Shown here: positions 33,734 to 48,000 of the stretch, piece after piece
Position numbering within the stretch: position 1 is the stretch's first letter
How the letters are laid out: every line of letters starts with the position of its first letter
NCBI GenBank assembly: GCA_947623455.1
Contig: OX392528.1
Coordinates: 54,950,322-55,014,321 of the forward strand
Direction: 5' to 3'
Origin: Mimachlamys varia
Taxonomy: Eukaryota; Mollusca; Bivalvia; Pectinida; Pectinidae
DNA: 64,000 nucleotides
Notes under the pieces: model-generated
Databases searched by the model: none
The model's input: the letters and a program-made list of their open reading frames with translations, nothing else
Told to the model about the DNA's origin: nothing
Position numbers and translations under genes: made by a program

Positions 33734-35817
33734 TCGTGAATCAGAATATTTAAAATCCATACCCTTTCCTTAATATCTACATAGTTACTGTACAATATAA
33801 AATTATGTTTTTGAGATTTTGACACCAATTAGCATTGTCCCACCTTAAAATATCTAGATCACACTGATATTCTATTTCAAACAAGTTTCACATTTTAATC
33901 TAGGGCCGTTTTCGTTTAAGCGGTTGAACCGGTCGGACCACAGTTGTTCGTTTATTTTATAAGGTCGGACCTGGTAATATGATGCTGCTTTCAGGCGAGC
34001 CTTTAGGAAGCCTTGCAGGGCCTGTATAAACATTTGCAGGTCCGCCAAGATTTCCACCCGAAAACGTTACATTTATAGGTGGACAAACCGGTTCTTCCGC
34101 ATAAATGAAAGCGGCCTAGATCTGATGATCTGCAGCTTCGGCAAGATTTTCTGGTATTGTCACTTGTCAATAGTACTGTCACTAGACATGCTTTGTAAAC
34201 ACGGCTCCATTGTCATTTTTCAAACGTCACATACAAGTGTCAGAATGTGTGATCTTCTAGAACACAATAATCAAACTCATACACTCAGAAATCCCAAACT
34301 ATGTCCCAATAAAACTGTCCAGAAAGCCTTCATTTAAATAAACAGATATCATGATCATGGAACTTAAAATGTCCAACTTTCTGTATAAGTTAACAAATTG
34401 GTCAAAACAAAAATGACTTCTGAAAATTTTGGAAAAATTGGTAATTTTTCAAATCTGAGGAAAATCTTATCAAGAAACTATTGAACCATGTTAAAGTTAA
34501 TTTGGGTTAGACATTTTGCAAAACAGGGAATAACATCCAACAAAAGGATTTTTACAAATAATTTTAGAAATAATTTGTATCAACATTGCTGTGACAGAGA
34601 GATTATTTTTCACATGATCGCACAATTCCTCAGTTTGGGCCTCATCCAGTTAAACGGAAAAACTATCATCAACGAAATTAAAAACATGAAAATTTACTTT
34701 AAGAAGCTAATCATGAGATAGAAAATTACCCAAAAATTTAATACTGATACAAATATGTATATGTTATACACACTGTGGTTTAATAGTTTAAAGCAACTAC
34801 TTCTACCTTTATCAAACATCTAGGAAACATAACATTTTACTGACATGACACGTTATTAAACTTTTTTCCATACAAATAAAAATGTACACAAAAACACAAG
34901 TTTTCAAAAACAAGCCTTAAACTTGAAGATTACATCTTACGCATTTACTCCAGAGGGAAACATTTTAATTGTTTTCCTGCATCATATTTTAAATATTGAA
35001 CAAATTGTTTCATAATTACTCCGATATTTTCTCAAGTTAATAAAAGACTCTTTCATATCTACAGTAAATTTTTCTTAAGTGACAATCGTTTCCCCTGCTA
35101 TCTCATTTAAAACCTCCCTATAGTGCCAATTGTTTCCCCTTCCATCTTATTTAAAACCTCTTTATAGTGCCGATTGTTTCCCGTTGGTACCGTTTTCTTT
35201 TTATTCTGTTTTAACATCATTCATAACAACAAATCCTTGAAATGGTAAATCTGTGTAGGGAAAATAATAGCAATATGACAAGATTGACAATGTAGGGAAT
35301 TGAGGAAAGGGTAGATTCCACTTATATATCCCTCCCTCAATGTGTTTACAATATCAAACTTGTGTAGGAAATATAAAGATTATGTAACAAAGTTTAACAT
35401 CAAACATCATCGCCACTAGATTTGATATATTACATAATATTGAAAAAAAAAACAACCTTCAGACAAATCCAAAAGGCTTTTAAACATTTTAAAGTCCAAT
35501 ATCCTTTCCCATTTGATAAATGCGTATGCAAAAACTTTACTTTCGCTCAAAATTTTTAAATGAAGTGAAAATAAAAATCAGTTAAAGGAAAATGCTGATT
35601 TCAATATGGCAGTCATTGCGTGATAAACAACATGTTTCCACTGCCTGTTATATGAAGTAAACAAATGATTGATACACTCAATGATGAGATAACATTTACA
35701 AGTATGAGAAAAAATGTCCATATATTCTTCTTTAAAAACTGTCTGATTTACATCCATGCCTGTAGGTTTACTTTAATAAAAACATCTGCCGAAAAACGTG
35801 TAACAATTCTGACTTAA
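33734..35817. other. Intergenic region downstream of APLF
   Basis: No gene recognised. Near 35095-35185, 'tagtgccaattgtttcccct' and 'catcttatttaaaacctc' recur two to three times, a short degenerate tandem repeat. The APLF 3'UTR and polyadenylation site should lie just below 35818. Confidence 0.4.
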
Positions 35818-36047
35818 TTAGGATTTTACATTCTGCAATTTCTTATTTTTGATGAAACCTTTGGCATCCTTGACAAGTTTGCGGATATCTTCCGAATTTT
35901 CTGGGTCAAAATCGGAATCGGATTCTTCGGGATTTGGTTCCGACTCGTCACTATCCTCAGAGTCACGCGAATCATCAATAAAAGAGTCCTGATAATCGTA
36001 CGTGTTTGGAAGACCGTCGTCATCGTTCAGAGAATCTGTCTTTCTAC
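35818..36047 (-). CDS. APLF: APLF exon 15: acidic histone-binding tail
   Basis: Acceptor TTTACAG; TAA at 35818-35820. It encodes TYDYQDSFIDDSRDSEDSDE and SDFDPENSEDIRKLVKDAKG, then FIKNKK. This is the conserved C-terminal acidic domain of APLF. Confidence 0.93.
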
Positions 36048-39000
36048 CTGTAAACAAATGAACAAGTGAATAATTAATAGAATCTTTCTCCACCCAAAGG
36101 GAAAGACAGAAAAAAAATCAACCAAAAGTGTAGAGTAATATTGTTTAATGGTCAAAAGGCCCGACATTTCAGAACCTTAACTCTTCTGTCATCCCTGCAG
36201 ACACATTTGAACTCTTCCAAATCAAAAGTAGGAATAGTTCATAATGAAATTTCAGGGGTGAAAGAGTCGAGTTAAACAGTTAACCGATAAGTTGAGATTT
36301 TAGTTTTTACTCCTTAGTTGGGGATAACTCTTTTTTCTCCCACAATGACTTCTAATACCGAACTTTAATTTCCTATAAATGCAAACATTGACTTTATGAT
36401 TTCCAGCCTATGAGAGTTATCTTCCATAATTTGATACATCTGACATGACTTCATTACATTGAAATATCAGAAAAAGTTTAATCATTCAACTGGAATTGGA
36501 AATGTTTTGTTTTTACACCACTCCTATGAATGACCAGATGACTTTTAACTTTTGACATGTTGTCCCTGACCTTTTGACCCAAAGATCAAACCCTCTGACC
36601 TTGATCTTTGGTCAGTTGACTTCTTGTTTAATTCTGACCATTTTTGCTTTATAATGCATATGCCATAACAAAATGTTCATCAGTGAAAATCTGCAAAATT
36701 TGACCTTGACCATTAACCCAATGACCTTGACCTTTTTGACACAGTGACCTTGACTTTTAGTCAATTGACTCCATATTTGATTCTGAGTCGTGCTTCATGT
36801 CAGAATAGAATGGTGAAAAGCTACCAAATTTTACATTGACTTTTGTACCTAATGACGTTCACTTTTGACCTTGCTTTTTGATCTCTGCATTGTATTTTCG
36901 TGAACTGAACATCTTGACCAATTTTCATGTAAATCGGTCAATAAATTCTCAAGATATACTTGCAGTTAGGAACTGAATTTGTGGATAGATGGACAGAAGG
37001 ACAGACAGACAGGAACTACTATAGGCCTATCACAAAAGTGTTGTTATCTCCCTTGTTTGCCATATCACAGCTTCGTTGTAAAGTGTCTTTGAAACAAATT
37101 TGCGACATGTTATTATGATGTCCTAAATAAAAGGGTATTACCTCATCCGTTTGTCACATGGCACCAAATCATCAAAAAAACACTTCCTGTAAGTCCATCT
37201 TGTATCCACCATTGTGGCTTATCAAGGGGAATAACAACACTTTTGGGAAAGGCCTTTTGGAAACCCATTATTTTGTTGCCCTGATGAGCAATATGCCTGC
37301 ATACATAGCTGCCCAGCTGGTGGGTGCTTGGTCGGAAAGCATGAACCAATCTTGACCCAAGTCCAGAGACAAGAATAAAATCAGGTAGCCTTTAGAAGCC
37401 TTTTACATCATGCAATTTAGACAGCAGTATTTTCTAACATTTCGAAATAAGGAAATCTCCATACAGCTAAAGAGAGGTTAAAAAAATATATCCCCAGAAA
37501 AAATTTCTAATTGTATATTTCTATATCTCATGAAACAATTTGTATCACAATATGTTTAAACTCAGGTTATGTGTAAAAATTTAAAGAAAAAAAAAAAAAA
37601 TAGAATTCCCCTCCTATGAAAGCAATTCTAAATTCTACAGTAGGATTAAGTTGCCAACCCAACTACAATTATTTCATTGACACAGTATATAAATGAAAAA
37701 GTTATGTTCGAGAAAAGTTGAGTTGAGAAGGTGGGTGGGGGCGGGGGTACGTTGAAAAAACAACAGTACTCACTTTTTCTATTCAGTCCTGCCTTTTCTT
37801 TCATATTGTCCTTGTACTTAGCATATTTTCTAGAATGGATGAAAAAAATAGAATTATTATTGAAGTACTGAAGTGAAACTTTAATTTGTATGAATGGTCC
37901 TATAATGTATCTTCAGGAAGGGATTTATTTGTGTAGAAATGAATTCCTTACCATAGTCACACCCTGCCTCCACCTAATATCCCAAAAATAACACAAGGAG
38001 ATATTTTGTCCTTTAAATCTTATTATTAAAAAAAAAACAAAAAAAAAACAAAAAATAATACCAGGTATCTAAGTTCTAACTAAAGATAGGTCAGCCCAAT
38101 TCCATGTTTTCCTTAATAGTGAACCATTTATCATCAGCTGAAAATTGTGATAAAACATTACAATCTGATTAAGATACAGATCCTCACTATTACTATCATG
38201 TGTAGGATCTGACAGCGACCAGTAGAAGATCATGTGCAGATGACCTTTATTATTTCCATATCTTGGAAATGAACAGCCAATCAAAATGCACTTTGTTAAC
38301 AGTGTTTGGTAGACCAAAAAAAAAAATGGCGGCGGATTTCTTTTCTCAGAAAATATCTTTATATTTTGTCTTGAAATGTGTCATCATATAATTATTGATC
38401 AGCTGTTTCCAGCTGAGAGGGGGTAGTAAATACAGTGGACTCCACATAATATCACCCCTGTTTTTCCCACGCACAATTTTTCTCTCTATATAATCTATGT
38501 AATTTTATTTGGTTAATATCATCTTTTTTTAAACAATCACATAAAATATCCAGAAAATGATGTCATTTCCATTGATTTCAGATACAACTTGTACAAAATG
38601 TTGCATAGAAAATAAAGAACAACCCCAAAAATATTTTTTAATTGAAATAATGTTATCTTTATATTGAAACATCTTCATAAGTACATTGAACAGCTTACTT
38701 TTAGTTATGGAGATTGGAAATGCACTAGATTTAGTGGAAAAAACATGTTTCTCTTAATGTCACATTCCTGTTCATATCATGTTTTTGTCTGACAAATGCA
38801 TCACGATATAAAAAGGAGTGCACTGTACAAGCTTTCAAATGTGTCATTATACAATTTGATACATACTTAGCTAACATATCATCCGACATTTCACTGTCCT
38901 CCTCATCAAAAGTGTCGTCTCCAGGGTGGCAGAAGTCAGCGAAGTGAGCAGGATTTTTTCTACCGAGTTAAAAAAAACAGTCAGAAAATCAACCTTTTAC

Positions 39001-42000
39001 TAAGTATATTTTACATCGCAAATGTTGGTTCTATATTACATATACAAGATAACTATCATGTTATTTGCCATAGCTAAAATTTCATCAAGTTGATATTGGT
39101 TTTCAGATTTTGGTCAAATTTCAGAAATGTGTGGATATCTGATAACATTTAGGCAGGTATCAACTGAAGAAGTTAGTTTACCAGGATATCTGTTATAACT
39201 TCAGCTTTTCTTATGATCACTGCTATTAACCAGCTGGGGGCTTATAAACTCAGCCAGATTAATGACACCTTGTTTACCACGGGAACATTCGCGGCACCGG
39301 TCGAACTAGTTGAAACTGGAGCAAGAACACCAGGCACAAATCTGGACCGAGGCTGACCTCTGGAAAACCTGGCACGTGTGGTTTGAGGGGTCCAGACGAA
39401 CCTGGCCCAAAACTAAATTGCTGACTATTGCTAGTTTGTGTAATTTATTTCTTAAACAAGCATGATTCGTATGTAAATATATGCTATATAATTTAGTGTA
39501 CGCTTGAAATAATGGCACTTTACTCTTGATATATTACATGTTTCTCCTTCGAAACTTTGGATTTTTAGCTCTGCCTTATGGTTCGGTCCAAGTGCGTTCG
39601 TTTATCGCGGAATGTTTCTGTGTCTCCAGTGCCGTTTCACCGGTAGCGCAAATGTACCCCAGCTCTATGGTGAACAAAGGGGAAGTAACTAGTGTCACCA
39701 GTGACCAAGCTGGAAGTATGTCTGTGAAACCATCTTGGTAAGAAATGTTAATAGCAGTGATCATAAGAAAAGCTGAAGATATATAACGGTAGGCAGGTGC
39801 AGAATGTTGAAAGAAATTCATAGCATTCAATATTAAAGGCTTATTTGACATGTTGAAACCTTTGTAACTTCTCAAGACCAAATCCAAAAAGACTGTTGGT
39901 CATGTTGATTAATCAGTTTAAATTAGCCTAAAAATCAAACATACAGAGAAAATAGCAATAAAAAAAATCAAATATACCGAGAAAATAGCTTAAAATCAAC
40001 TATGTCGAGAAAATTTTATGAAAATCAAAGCATTCCTTCAAAGGTTATTACACTGGAGCCCTTTGAGGTGCTGACATCATAGACAGCTATCGGTGGCCAC
40101 ATTACATTTTGAATCTTTAATACTAAAGATCACAGTTGAAGTCTTGGAATTTGCATGATCCAATTCATAAAATTCAAACCTTTCATTTTAGACTTGTCTG
40201 ATCATGACAGGGGCTGAAATTCAAGATGATATCTGGTAGCCAAAAGAACTTTAAAGATTCAGGTCAAATTGAACTTGAGTCATGAAATCAAATGATTCTT
40301 TAGGCCATACCAATTTGATTTATTGTTCTTCCGAAAATGAGATTTCAAAATAGGAGCGAGCGGGCGCAATTTTTTTGTTTTTACAAAAAAACTGAATTCC
40401 TTAAAATTTCTAGCGAGCGGTAATTTTGAAAGACTAAATTAATGTTTAATTGTTTGACTATTAATATCATGTACACCAAATAGTAAACGAATTTTAACTG
40501 TTGTAGCGGTTTTTTTTAAATCATTTTCATGATATAACTACTTGCATAAAGCTATGCAATAAAACAGCATTTGAGTGAAAAGTTTTCTTAAATTACCTTC
40601 TTAATAGAAGACCCAAGGTCATTCATTCAAGTTTAGCGATTGAACCAAAGCCACAGGAAACACCTTTTAGGAACCACATTTGTTCTTGTATGCTTCTGTT
40701 CATGCAGAATGCATATGTTATCGAACTGATTTAAATTCGTATACTAAAGAAGACAAAATATATGTATGATATACCGCTATCAAAACAAACCCTGAAGGCT
40801 AAATGTATGGCGCTAGTTGTTTTGTTGATATAACCTTTGAGAGTTTGAGTTACAATAATAATAATAGTAATATTAATGGACACATGCATTATTTGTGTAT
40901 TATATATCCAGATAAGAAAGAATGATATCAGTTTATAAGCTGAGGTCCCATATAATATTATGAATAAGTTCATTATTGTTTTTCTCGTGGTTGAATACAC
41001 ATCATGGGCCCAGTGTTAATCAATTCCGGATTTAAATGTTCAGACTACTGGTGACTAGGTAACTACATCATCTGAAAGAGAGTTTGAATGGTAATACCTA
41101 CATAAATATTTCAAAGTATTAATAACAAACACGTTTTTAACTATCAACAGTAGGCCTATTCTATTAAAATAAGACTGATGAAATGACAATGATGTCTGCC
41201 AAATTGGGTCGATTGCTTGAGAAGAATATCGATTTGAAATTTAATATAGGTGTTATTATAGTCATATTTTTGTATAAAAAACATAACTTTTGATGTCGCT
41301 TACTTAATTCAGGATTTCTAAAGATATTTGCTGATGACGCTTGAAGTCGCTTTTTAGTTAGACTACTTGAGTTCCGTATCTTGTTTATTTGATCAAGAGA
41401 TCTGGGAACGATAAATCATCTATTGCGGTATTTTGCAAATATATTATGACGACTGGATTATGTAGTGATCAACACGATAAGAAAGCAATTTTGACACATT
41501 TTCAGTTTTCTTCAAAAGTGAAAAAGCCTCGTCGCGCATTTCCCTCGTGTTTCTGCCGAAAAAACGCTTGAGATATTATTTCTACCTTCATTTCAAACAT
41601 CCAAATGATCTGGAATGGCACTTTCTAAATTTTGAACCATTGTTAGATATATCCGGATTCGTCATTTTTCGTTGAGGCTAAACTTGGAGCGGTAATTTTT
41701 TACCTTTACTTTTATTTTATTTTTCCAAATCAGGAGCAGTAAATCCGACGAACAATAAATCAAATTGGTATGGCCTTAAAGAGTTTTTGCAAAGAAACTA
41801 TCGCAGATGATAAAATTCAAGATGGCTACTGGTCTGGCCTTCTGAAGATATCAATAGGGCTCTCCCTATAGCTAACTGACCATTGGTCAAACAGGTCATG
41901 TGATATACTTACAGCCTTACAAAATATGGGAGCAGAGTTTAGGGTGGTAATTTAAAGTTAGTTACAAACAATTATTTAATTAAACCGAAATAAACAATAT

Positions 42001-45000
42001 ATTTCTAACTTACTTAGATTATTTGTGTGAAGTTTCATGAAAATTACAGCATTTCTCTTATTAAGAGATATTTGACAGAGTAACCTATGAGTATTAGGGG
42101 AGTCTCTTTCATTTTTGACATAAGAATATACAATACCTGTAGCACTTCTTTCCAAACATGCATTTCTTCCTCTTTTTCACTTTTGAAGCACCATCATCAT
42201 CATCATCTTCGTCACTGTCCTTTTTTTTCTTTGCTTCTGGCTTTTCTTTTGCTTTTGCTGCTGCTGGTGCTGGTGCCTTTGAAGTCTTCTTCTTTTCCTC
42301 CTCCTCATCAGATTCATCGTTATCCTCACTTTTTGCCTTTTTCTGAGGTTTACGTGCCTTTGGCTTTTCCTCCTCAGATTCATCGCTTTCTTCACTTTTT
42401 GCTTTTTTCTGAGGCTTACGTGCCTTTGGCTTTTCTTCCTCAGATTCATCGCTTTCCTCACTTTTTGCTTTTTTCTGAGGCTTACGTGCCTTTGGCTTTT
42501 CCTCCTCCGATTCATCGCTACCCTCCTCACTCTCGCTCTGGTACTTCTTTTTTTTCGGCCGCCCCCTTTTCGTTTTGTATTCCTCTTCCGACTCTTCTTC
42601 CTCACTACTTTCCTTTTTACGGCGCCCACCACCTCGTCGCGAGGATGGTCTGGGTTTATATTCCTCCTCAGAATCCTCATCAAAGTCTTTGAACTTTCTC
42701 GTTGCAGCAGCACTTGCTCGTCGCTTACTGACACGCGGAACGTAACTCTCGTCGGAATCACTGTCAGAACCCTTCTTCCGTCGTCCCCTCTTACGTCCTC
42801 CTTTTTTCTTTTGTCCTTTATCTTGATACTTTGACTGAATTAAAAAAAAATTATAAAAAACATACAAAATTATGTAGTTGCTTATTAAACCGGACAAACC
42901 TGAGCTAAATAAACTTAAAATATAGCAGCAATATACTCTGGCCAAATTCAAGAAACATATGAAGACGTACCTTTTCACATCTGCATATTAGGGTATCAGC
43001 TTAGACGACATGTATATACTGACATTTGTTTATCTAGTTCGTGTTTCTATGTATTTTTATATTATCACATTAGCTTAGATTGTAATAACTTCTTTATTTA
43101 TGCATTGTAAGTATCAAATTATTATCTACATGTTGTGAAGCACTTTAGTGTAATTTCACAAATTATATAGAGTGCTATATAAATGTTGTATATTATTATT
43201 AAGTGATTTCTATATACACCACTTACCTAAGTGGGGGGTTTAATGAACGAAAAGTGAGCAGGGGCTCACATATAGATATATCCCGCCACAAAGCAGTCAA
43301 GTGTGACCTTTGACCTTTACCTTTGAAGTAGAGTTATGACCACCAAAATCTTATCAGGTGTAGACTGTCAACATGTGACGCTATGGTGTGAATATAAACC
43401 AAATCTGACCACAGGTTTTGAACATATATTGTACACAAGGTCTGACCAACACATAGACAGACGGACGGACGCCATACAGACAGTCACCAGACAGACAAAG
43501 TGATTATTATGTATCGTTCTTATTTAAGTTGGGGGGGTGGGGGTGGGGGGGGGGGGGGGGTGGGGGGGTGGGGGTGGGGGGGTGGTGGTGGTGGTGAGGT
43601 GGTGGTGGTGGTCGGTATAGTTACAGAAATACATTTTTTATTTTCTTTAGCATGATGCAATTTCTATAACAATATCGAAATGAAATTATTAAAAAAAGTA
43701 ATGACATTAAGTTAACAATATGTAACTAATATATGTATGTTTTATCTATATTTGAATTCAGTAAGATGTGTATAAACTGTTTATAACTGTAAGGAAAGGG
43801 TGCTAATGGCTTTGCCCGTTGCCCAATCCATTGTATCAAAGATCTGAACAATAAATATTCTGAAATGAAAAAAAAAAAGAAATAAATATTTACTTTTCGA
43901 TTAGATGCTTCCCAATCACTGCCGGAGTCATCATCCTCTAGCACAAAGTCACTGTCCTTTTCATCGGATATATCCTCCTCCTCATCTGATAGGTCATCTG
44001 GTGCAACAAACTCATCTACTACAATAAAAGGACAAAGAAATGGCCCAATGGGCCTGTACTGCGCACCAGGTATAACTCCAACATTGTTTAGTATCTGTAA
44101 TGTATATAAAGGAGGCCTACACAACACTGACCATCTACACCAGGTAACAGACAAGGTAGATATTGTTATACACAGGTACATTCATCACTAGGATGATTTC
44201 AGTGGGCAAGGAGATTGAACTTAAATGCATGAATGAAAGGTTTTTAAGAAAAAACATTCTTTTTAATAAAACGTGAATACTGGCTGTAGCGTATCAAGGA
44301 ATTCATTTTATACCATCATTAATGTTAAGAGCATGCATTTTAATTATAAACTTTCATTTTTTTTACAACAATTATCAAACAAGTTCTGCAACTTATATAA
44401 ATCACTCTTGTTGGCCCAGATGTTACCAGCCGAGGGGTCTTATTGTGGTGAGGAATCTGAAGTACCCGGGGGAAAACTACCATGGTCAGACAGGTGACCC
44501 CATACCTTTTCACGTCCAGTCAGAGAATCAAACCCCGGCAACTTTGGTGAAAGGCAAGTGCCCTATCCACTGCACCACCCTACCACCCCACAAAACATGA
44601 ATTTTAGTTATCAAATACAGCCATCAAATACAGCTACCTAACCAGTACTAAGGAGTAGATGTACTGATGACTATGACATACCATAACTGCCCCTCTTTGT
44701 TGCCGCGGACCTCGCTGGCCGACTAGTTGAGGGTGTGTTCCAGTCCCGCACTCGTCTTACTCGTTTAAACGGCTTCTTCTTTACTTCCTCCTCCTCAGAT
44801 TCCTCCTTCTTCTTTGATTTCTTTGGCGATTCCTCTTCCGACATTTCCTCCTCGGATGAGGAATCCTTCTGTTTCTTCGCTCGTTTAGACGGTGATTTGA
44901 CTGCAGGTTTCCGCCCTCTACCCCTGCCAGTATTTTTAGGTTTATAATCGTCCTCATCATCATCATCTTCTTCTTCTTCATCGCTATCATCTTTTTTCCT

Positions 45001-48000
45001 CTTTTTGGGATTAGCTAAACAGAATTTAAAGTAAAATTATACACTTTTCAATAATATATTTTTTTATTTTTTTTTTATTAGATTGCTTTCCGAGACATGG
45101 TATCTTCAGGATACATGATATATTTTCATTTGATTTGGACAACTTTTCAAGGTAAGAAATTGAATACAACTGATCCAGATTCGGGACCAAATTTTGTATC
45201 TATACCCCGTCCACATGATTATCTTCTTCCGTACTCTAGTCAGGAAAAATGATCAGATGAATTAATGAACCTACCCTTGCCATGTGAGATACTCAAGAGG
45301 ATTTTATATACATTGTACCCTCGACCTAACGCCACCCGAATCTACCCCCACTTTCGCATACCGCCACCTAAACCTCTAGAACAGATTTCCCTCCTATATA
45401 ATTATCTCGTTAAGTTCGCCACCCTTGCATACCACCATCCATCACACCCTTTAAAATACAAACGTCTCGAATTGCTATATATTTCCCACGACGATAACGC
45501 CATATTGTTCTGTTTTTGGAGATCGTGGAACTCTTTAGTGTTCCATTTGGAATGGCAAGGCGGCAAAAGCAGATCAATCACTATTTTCAGATACAAATTT
45601 GTGCCAATGTAGATCTATATGACAATATAATACTAAGCTTGTCTTTAAAGAAATGTTAGAAATGCAATCAATTTATTTCATGGTTATAATTTTCATAATT
45701 CGATATATTCGCCACCCTTGTTATACCGCCACAATTGCTGTGGACGAAAGGTGGCGGTATAATGAGGGTACACTGTACCTACCCTTGCCCCGTGATCGAG
45801 GTTTAGGTTTGTACTCTTCTTCTGACTCCTCTTCTTCTTCCTCCTCTGATTCTGCTGCCTTCTTTTTCTGACCTCCTCCTGTATAACAAAAATAACATGC
45901 GGTACTGGTTTTTTTTTTTTAATTTCAATTTTAACTTTAAGAATTGATAAGACCGTTTAAGAACTGGAGTCATGGTTGCCTGACATACTTTTTCTGACCT
46001 CCTCCTGTATAAAATAAATAACATGCGGTACTGTATTTTTTATTTTTTTTTTAAATTTAAATTTTAACTTTAAGAATTGATAAGACCGTTTAAGAACTTG
46101 TATCACGGTTGCCTGACATACTTTTCTGATCTCCTCCTGTATAACAAAAATAACATGCAGTACTTTTTTTTTTTTTTTAATTTTAAGAATTGATAAGACT
46201 GTTTGAGAACTTGTGTCACGGTTGCCTGACATACTGCACCATACTTTTACTCTAACTGCTACCAAATCTTGCCTTTCATTCACTCAAAATCTTTTACTTT
46301 TATATATGAAATATCCAACGTTTCTGATTTTGTTTCTGGAAAAGATAAACCTGTCTTGTTTTACCTTTAAGTCTAAAAAGTCACTATTGCATCATCACTT
46401 TAGGCAGCATATCCAGAGTAGCATTATCAACAGATATTGCATCTGCCATTGATGGCATTGTTTCTGTGACATCATGGCATTGTTGCCATGACGCCATGCA
46501 ATTGTGGAGAGCATGTGATGAGCATGTGTAGCTTGTCTCAAACCCCAACGTGAAATAAGAAAAGCTCACACCAGTGAAATTATGGATATCCCTGTCCAGG
46601 GTACGAGAAAATCATATCACCTTACCTCTGCTTCGACTAGTTGCTGTGGGTTTATATTCTTCTTCTGATTCTTCTTCTTCTTCTGATTCACTGAAGTCTT
46701 TCTTTTTCTGGACTGCTCCTATATAACCAACACACCAGAGAAGTATACACATTTAGAACGAGCAACAGACACAAGAAATCCGGTCGAAATCAACAAAATG
46801 TAGTCCATGTACCCAGTTTGTATTTCCACTTCAATATCTTAATAAAAACATATCCGAAAAGAATGTTTTATGGAACATTTAAATTTCTTTTGACATTTTT
46901 TAAAGCTTTGATGAACTGATGGGGGTGGAGGGGGGAGGCTTTATGGAACATTTAAATTTCTTTTGACATTTTTTAAGCTTTGGTGAACTGAGCTGGATGA
47001 CGAATTATAGAATGAAGGTAAAACTTGCTGACATAATCATATCTAATTTGATCTCTGAATTGGCCTATCTAGTGAAGTTGACCTTAAGCTAATGAGGAGA
47101 GTGATTAATGTTTTCTAGTCGCCTTGGGTTACATACACATACTGAATAACGCAGTTCATCGTAATATTCTATCTTATTTAGGTAAGTTAAAAGCCAAGAA
47201 GACAGATAGAGTTCGGTAAAGAAATTTCTGATATTCTATACAACAACATCAACATCAACGTAAACAAAATGATGAAAATATGTACAGTACACTCCTCTTT
47301 ATATCATGTTGCATTTGTAAGACAAAACATAATATTAACAGGAATGTGACATTAAGAGAAATGTGTTTTTCTACTAAATCTAGTGCATTTCCAATTTCCA
47401 TAACTAAAAGAAAGCTATGCAATGTATATGTGAAGATGTTTCAATATATAGGTAACATTATTTCAATTAAAAATTTTGTTTTTGTTTTTATTTTTTTATT
47501 TTCTATGCATCATTTTTACAAGTTGTATCAGAAATCAATGGAAATGACATCATTTTCTGGATATTTTATGTGATTGGTTAAAAAAAACATGATATTAAGA
47601 GGAATTCACCTCAAAATACATGATATTAACCAAATAAAATAACATAAATTATATAGAGAGAAAAATGGTGCTTGGGAAAAACATGATATAAAGAGGAATG
47701 TGATTTTAACAGGGGTGATATTAAGTGTAGTCCACTGTATCATCACATGTTGATTTATTATGTACAACTTGACATGTTTCTAAATTTCAACAGTCTATTT
47801 TTGTTATGAAGTTGTTTAATCATGTCAAATATATCCCATAACACCTTAGATGCTGCAAGATTTTTTATACAAACACATGTATATGTACACTGCAAAATTT
47901 ACAGAGATGTATAATTTTGTAAATATTTCATTAATTGTACAATGTCAATATCAATATCAATAAGATTTTTAACTGTTAATATTCATTATAATCAGCTATA

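Noticed and set aside
42087..42692. Plus-strand 201-aa ORF rich in F, L, P, S
   Set aside because: It is antisense to APLF exon 12, whose frame has family motifs, PBZ ligands and splice support. The ORF is a shadow of the Lys/Glu-rich codons.
42177..42761. Minus-strand 194-aa basic ORF
   Set aside because: Alternate frame of APLF exon 12; low-complexity R/K shadow.
45803..46283. Minus ORFs of 73 and 108 aa
   Set aside because: Made by the tandem-duplicated acceptor region of APLF exon 9; the true exon uses another frame.
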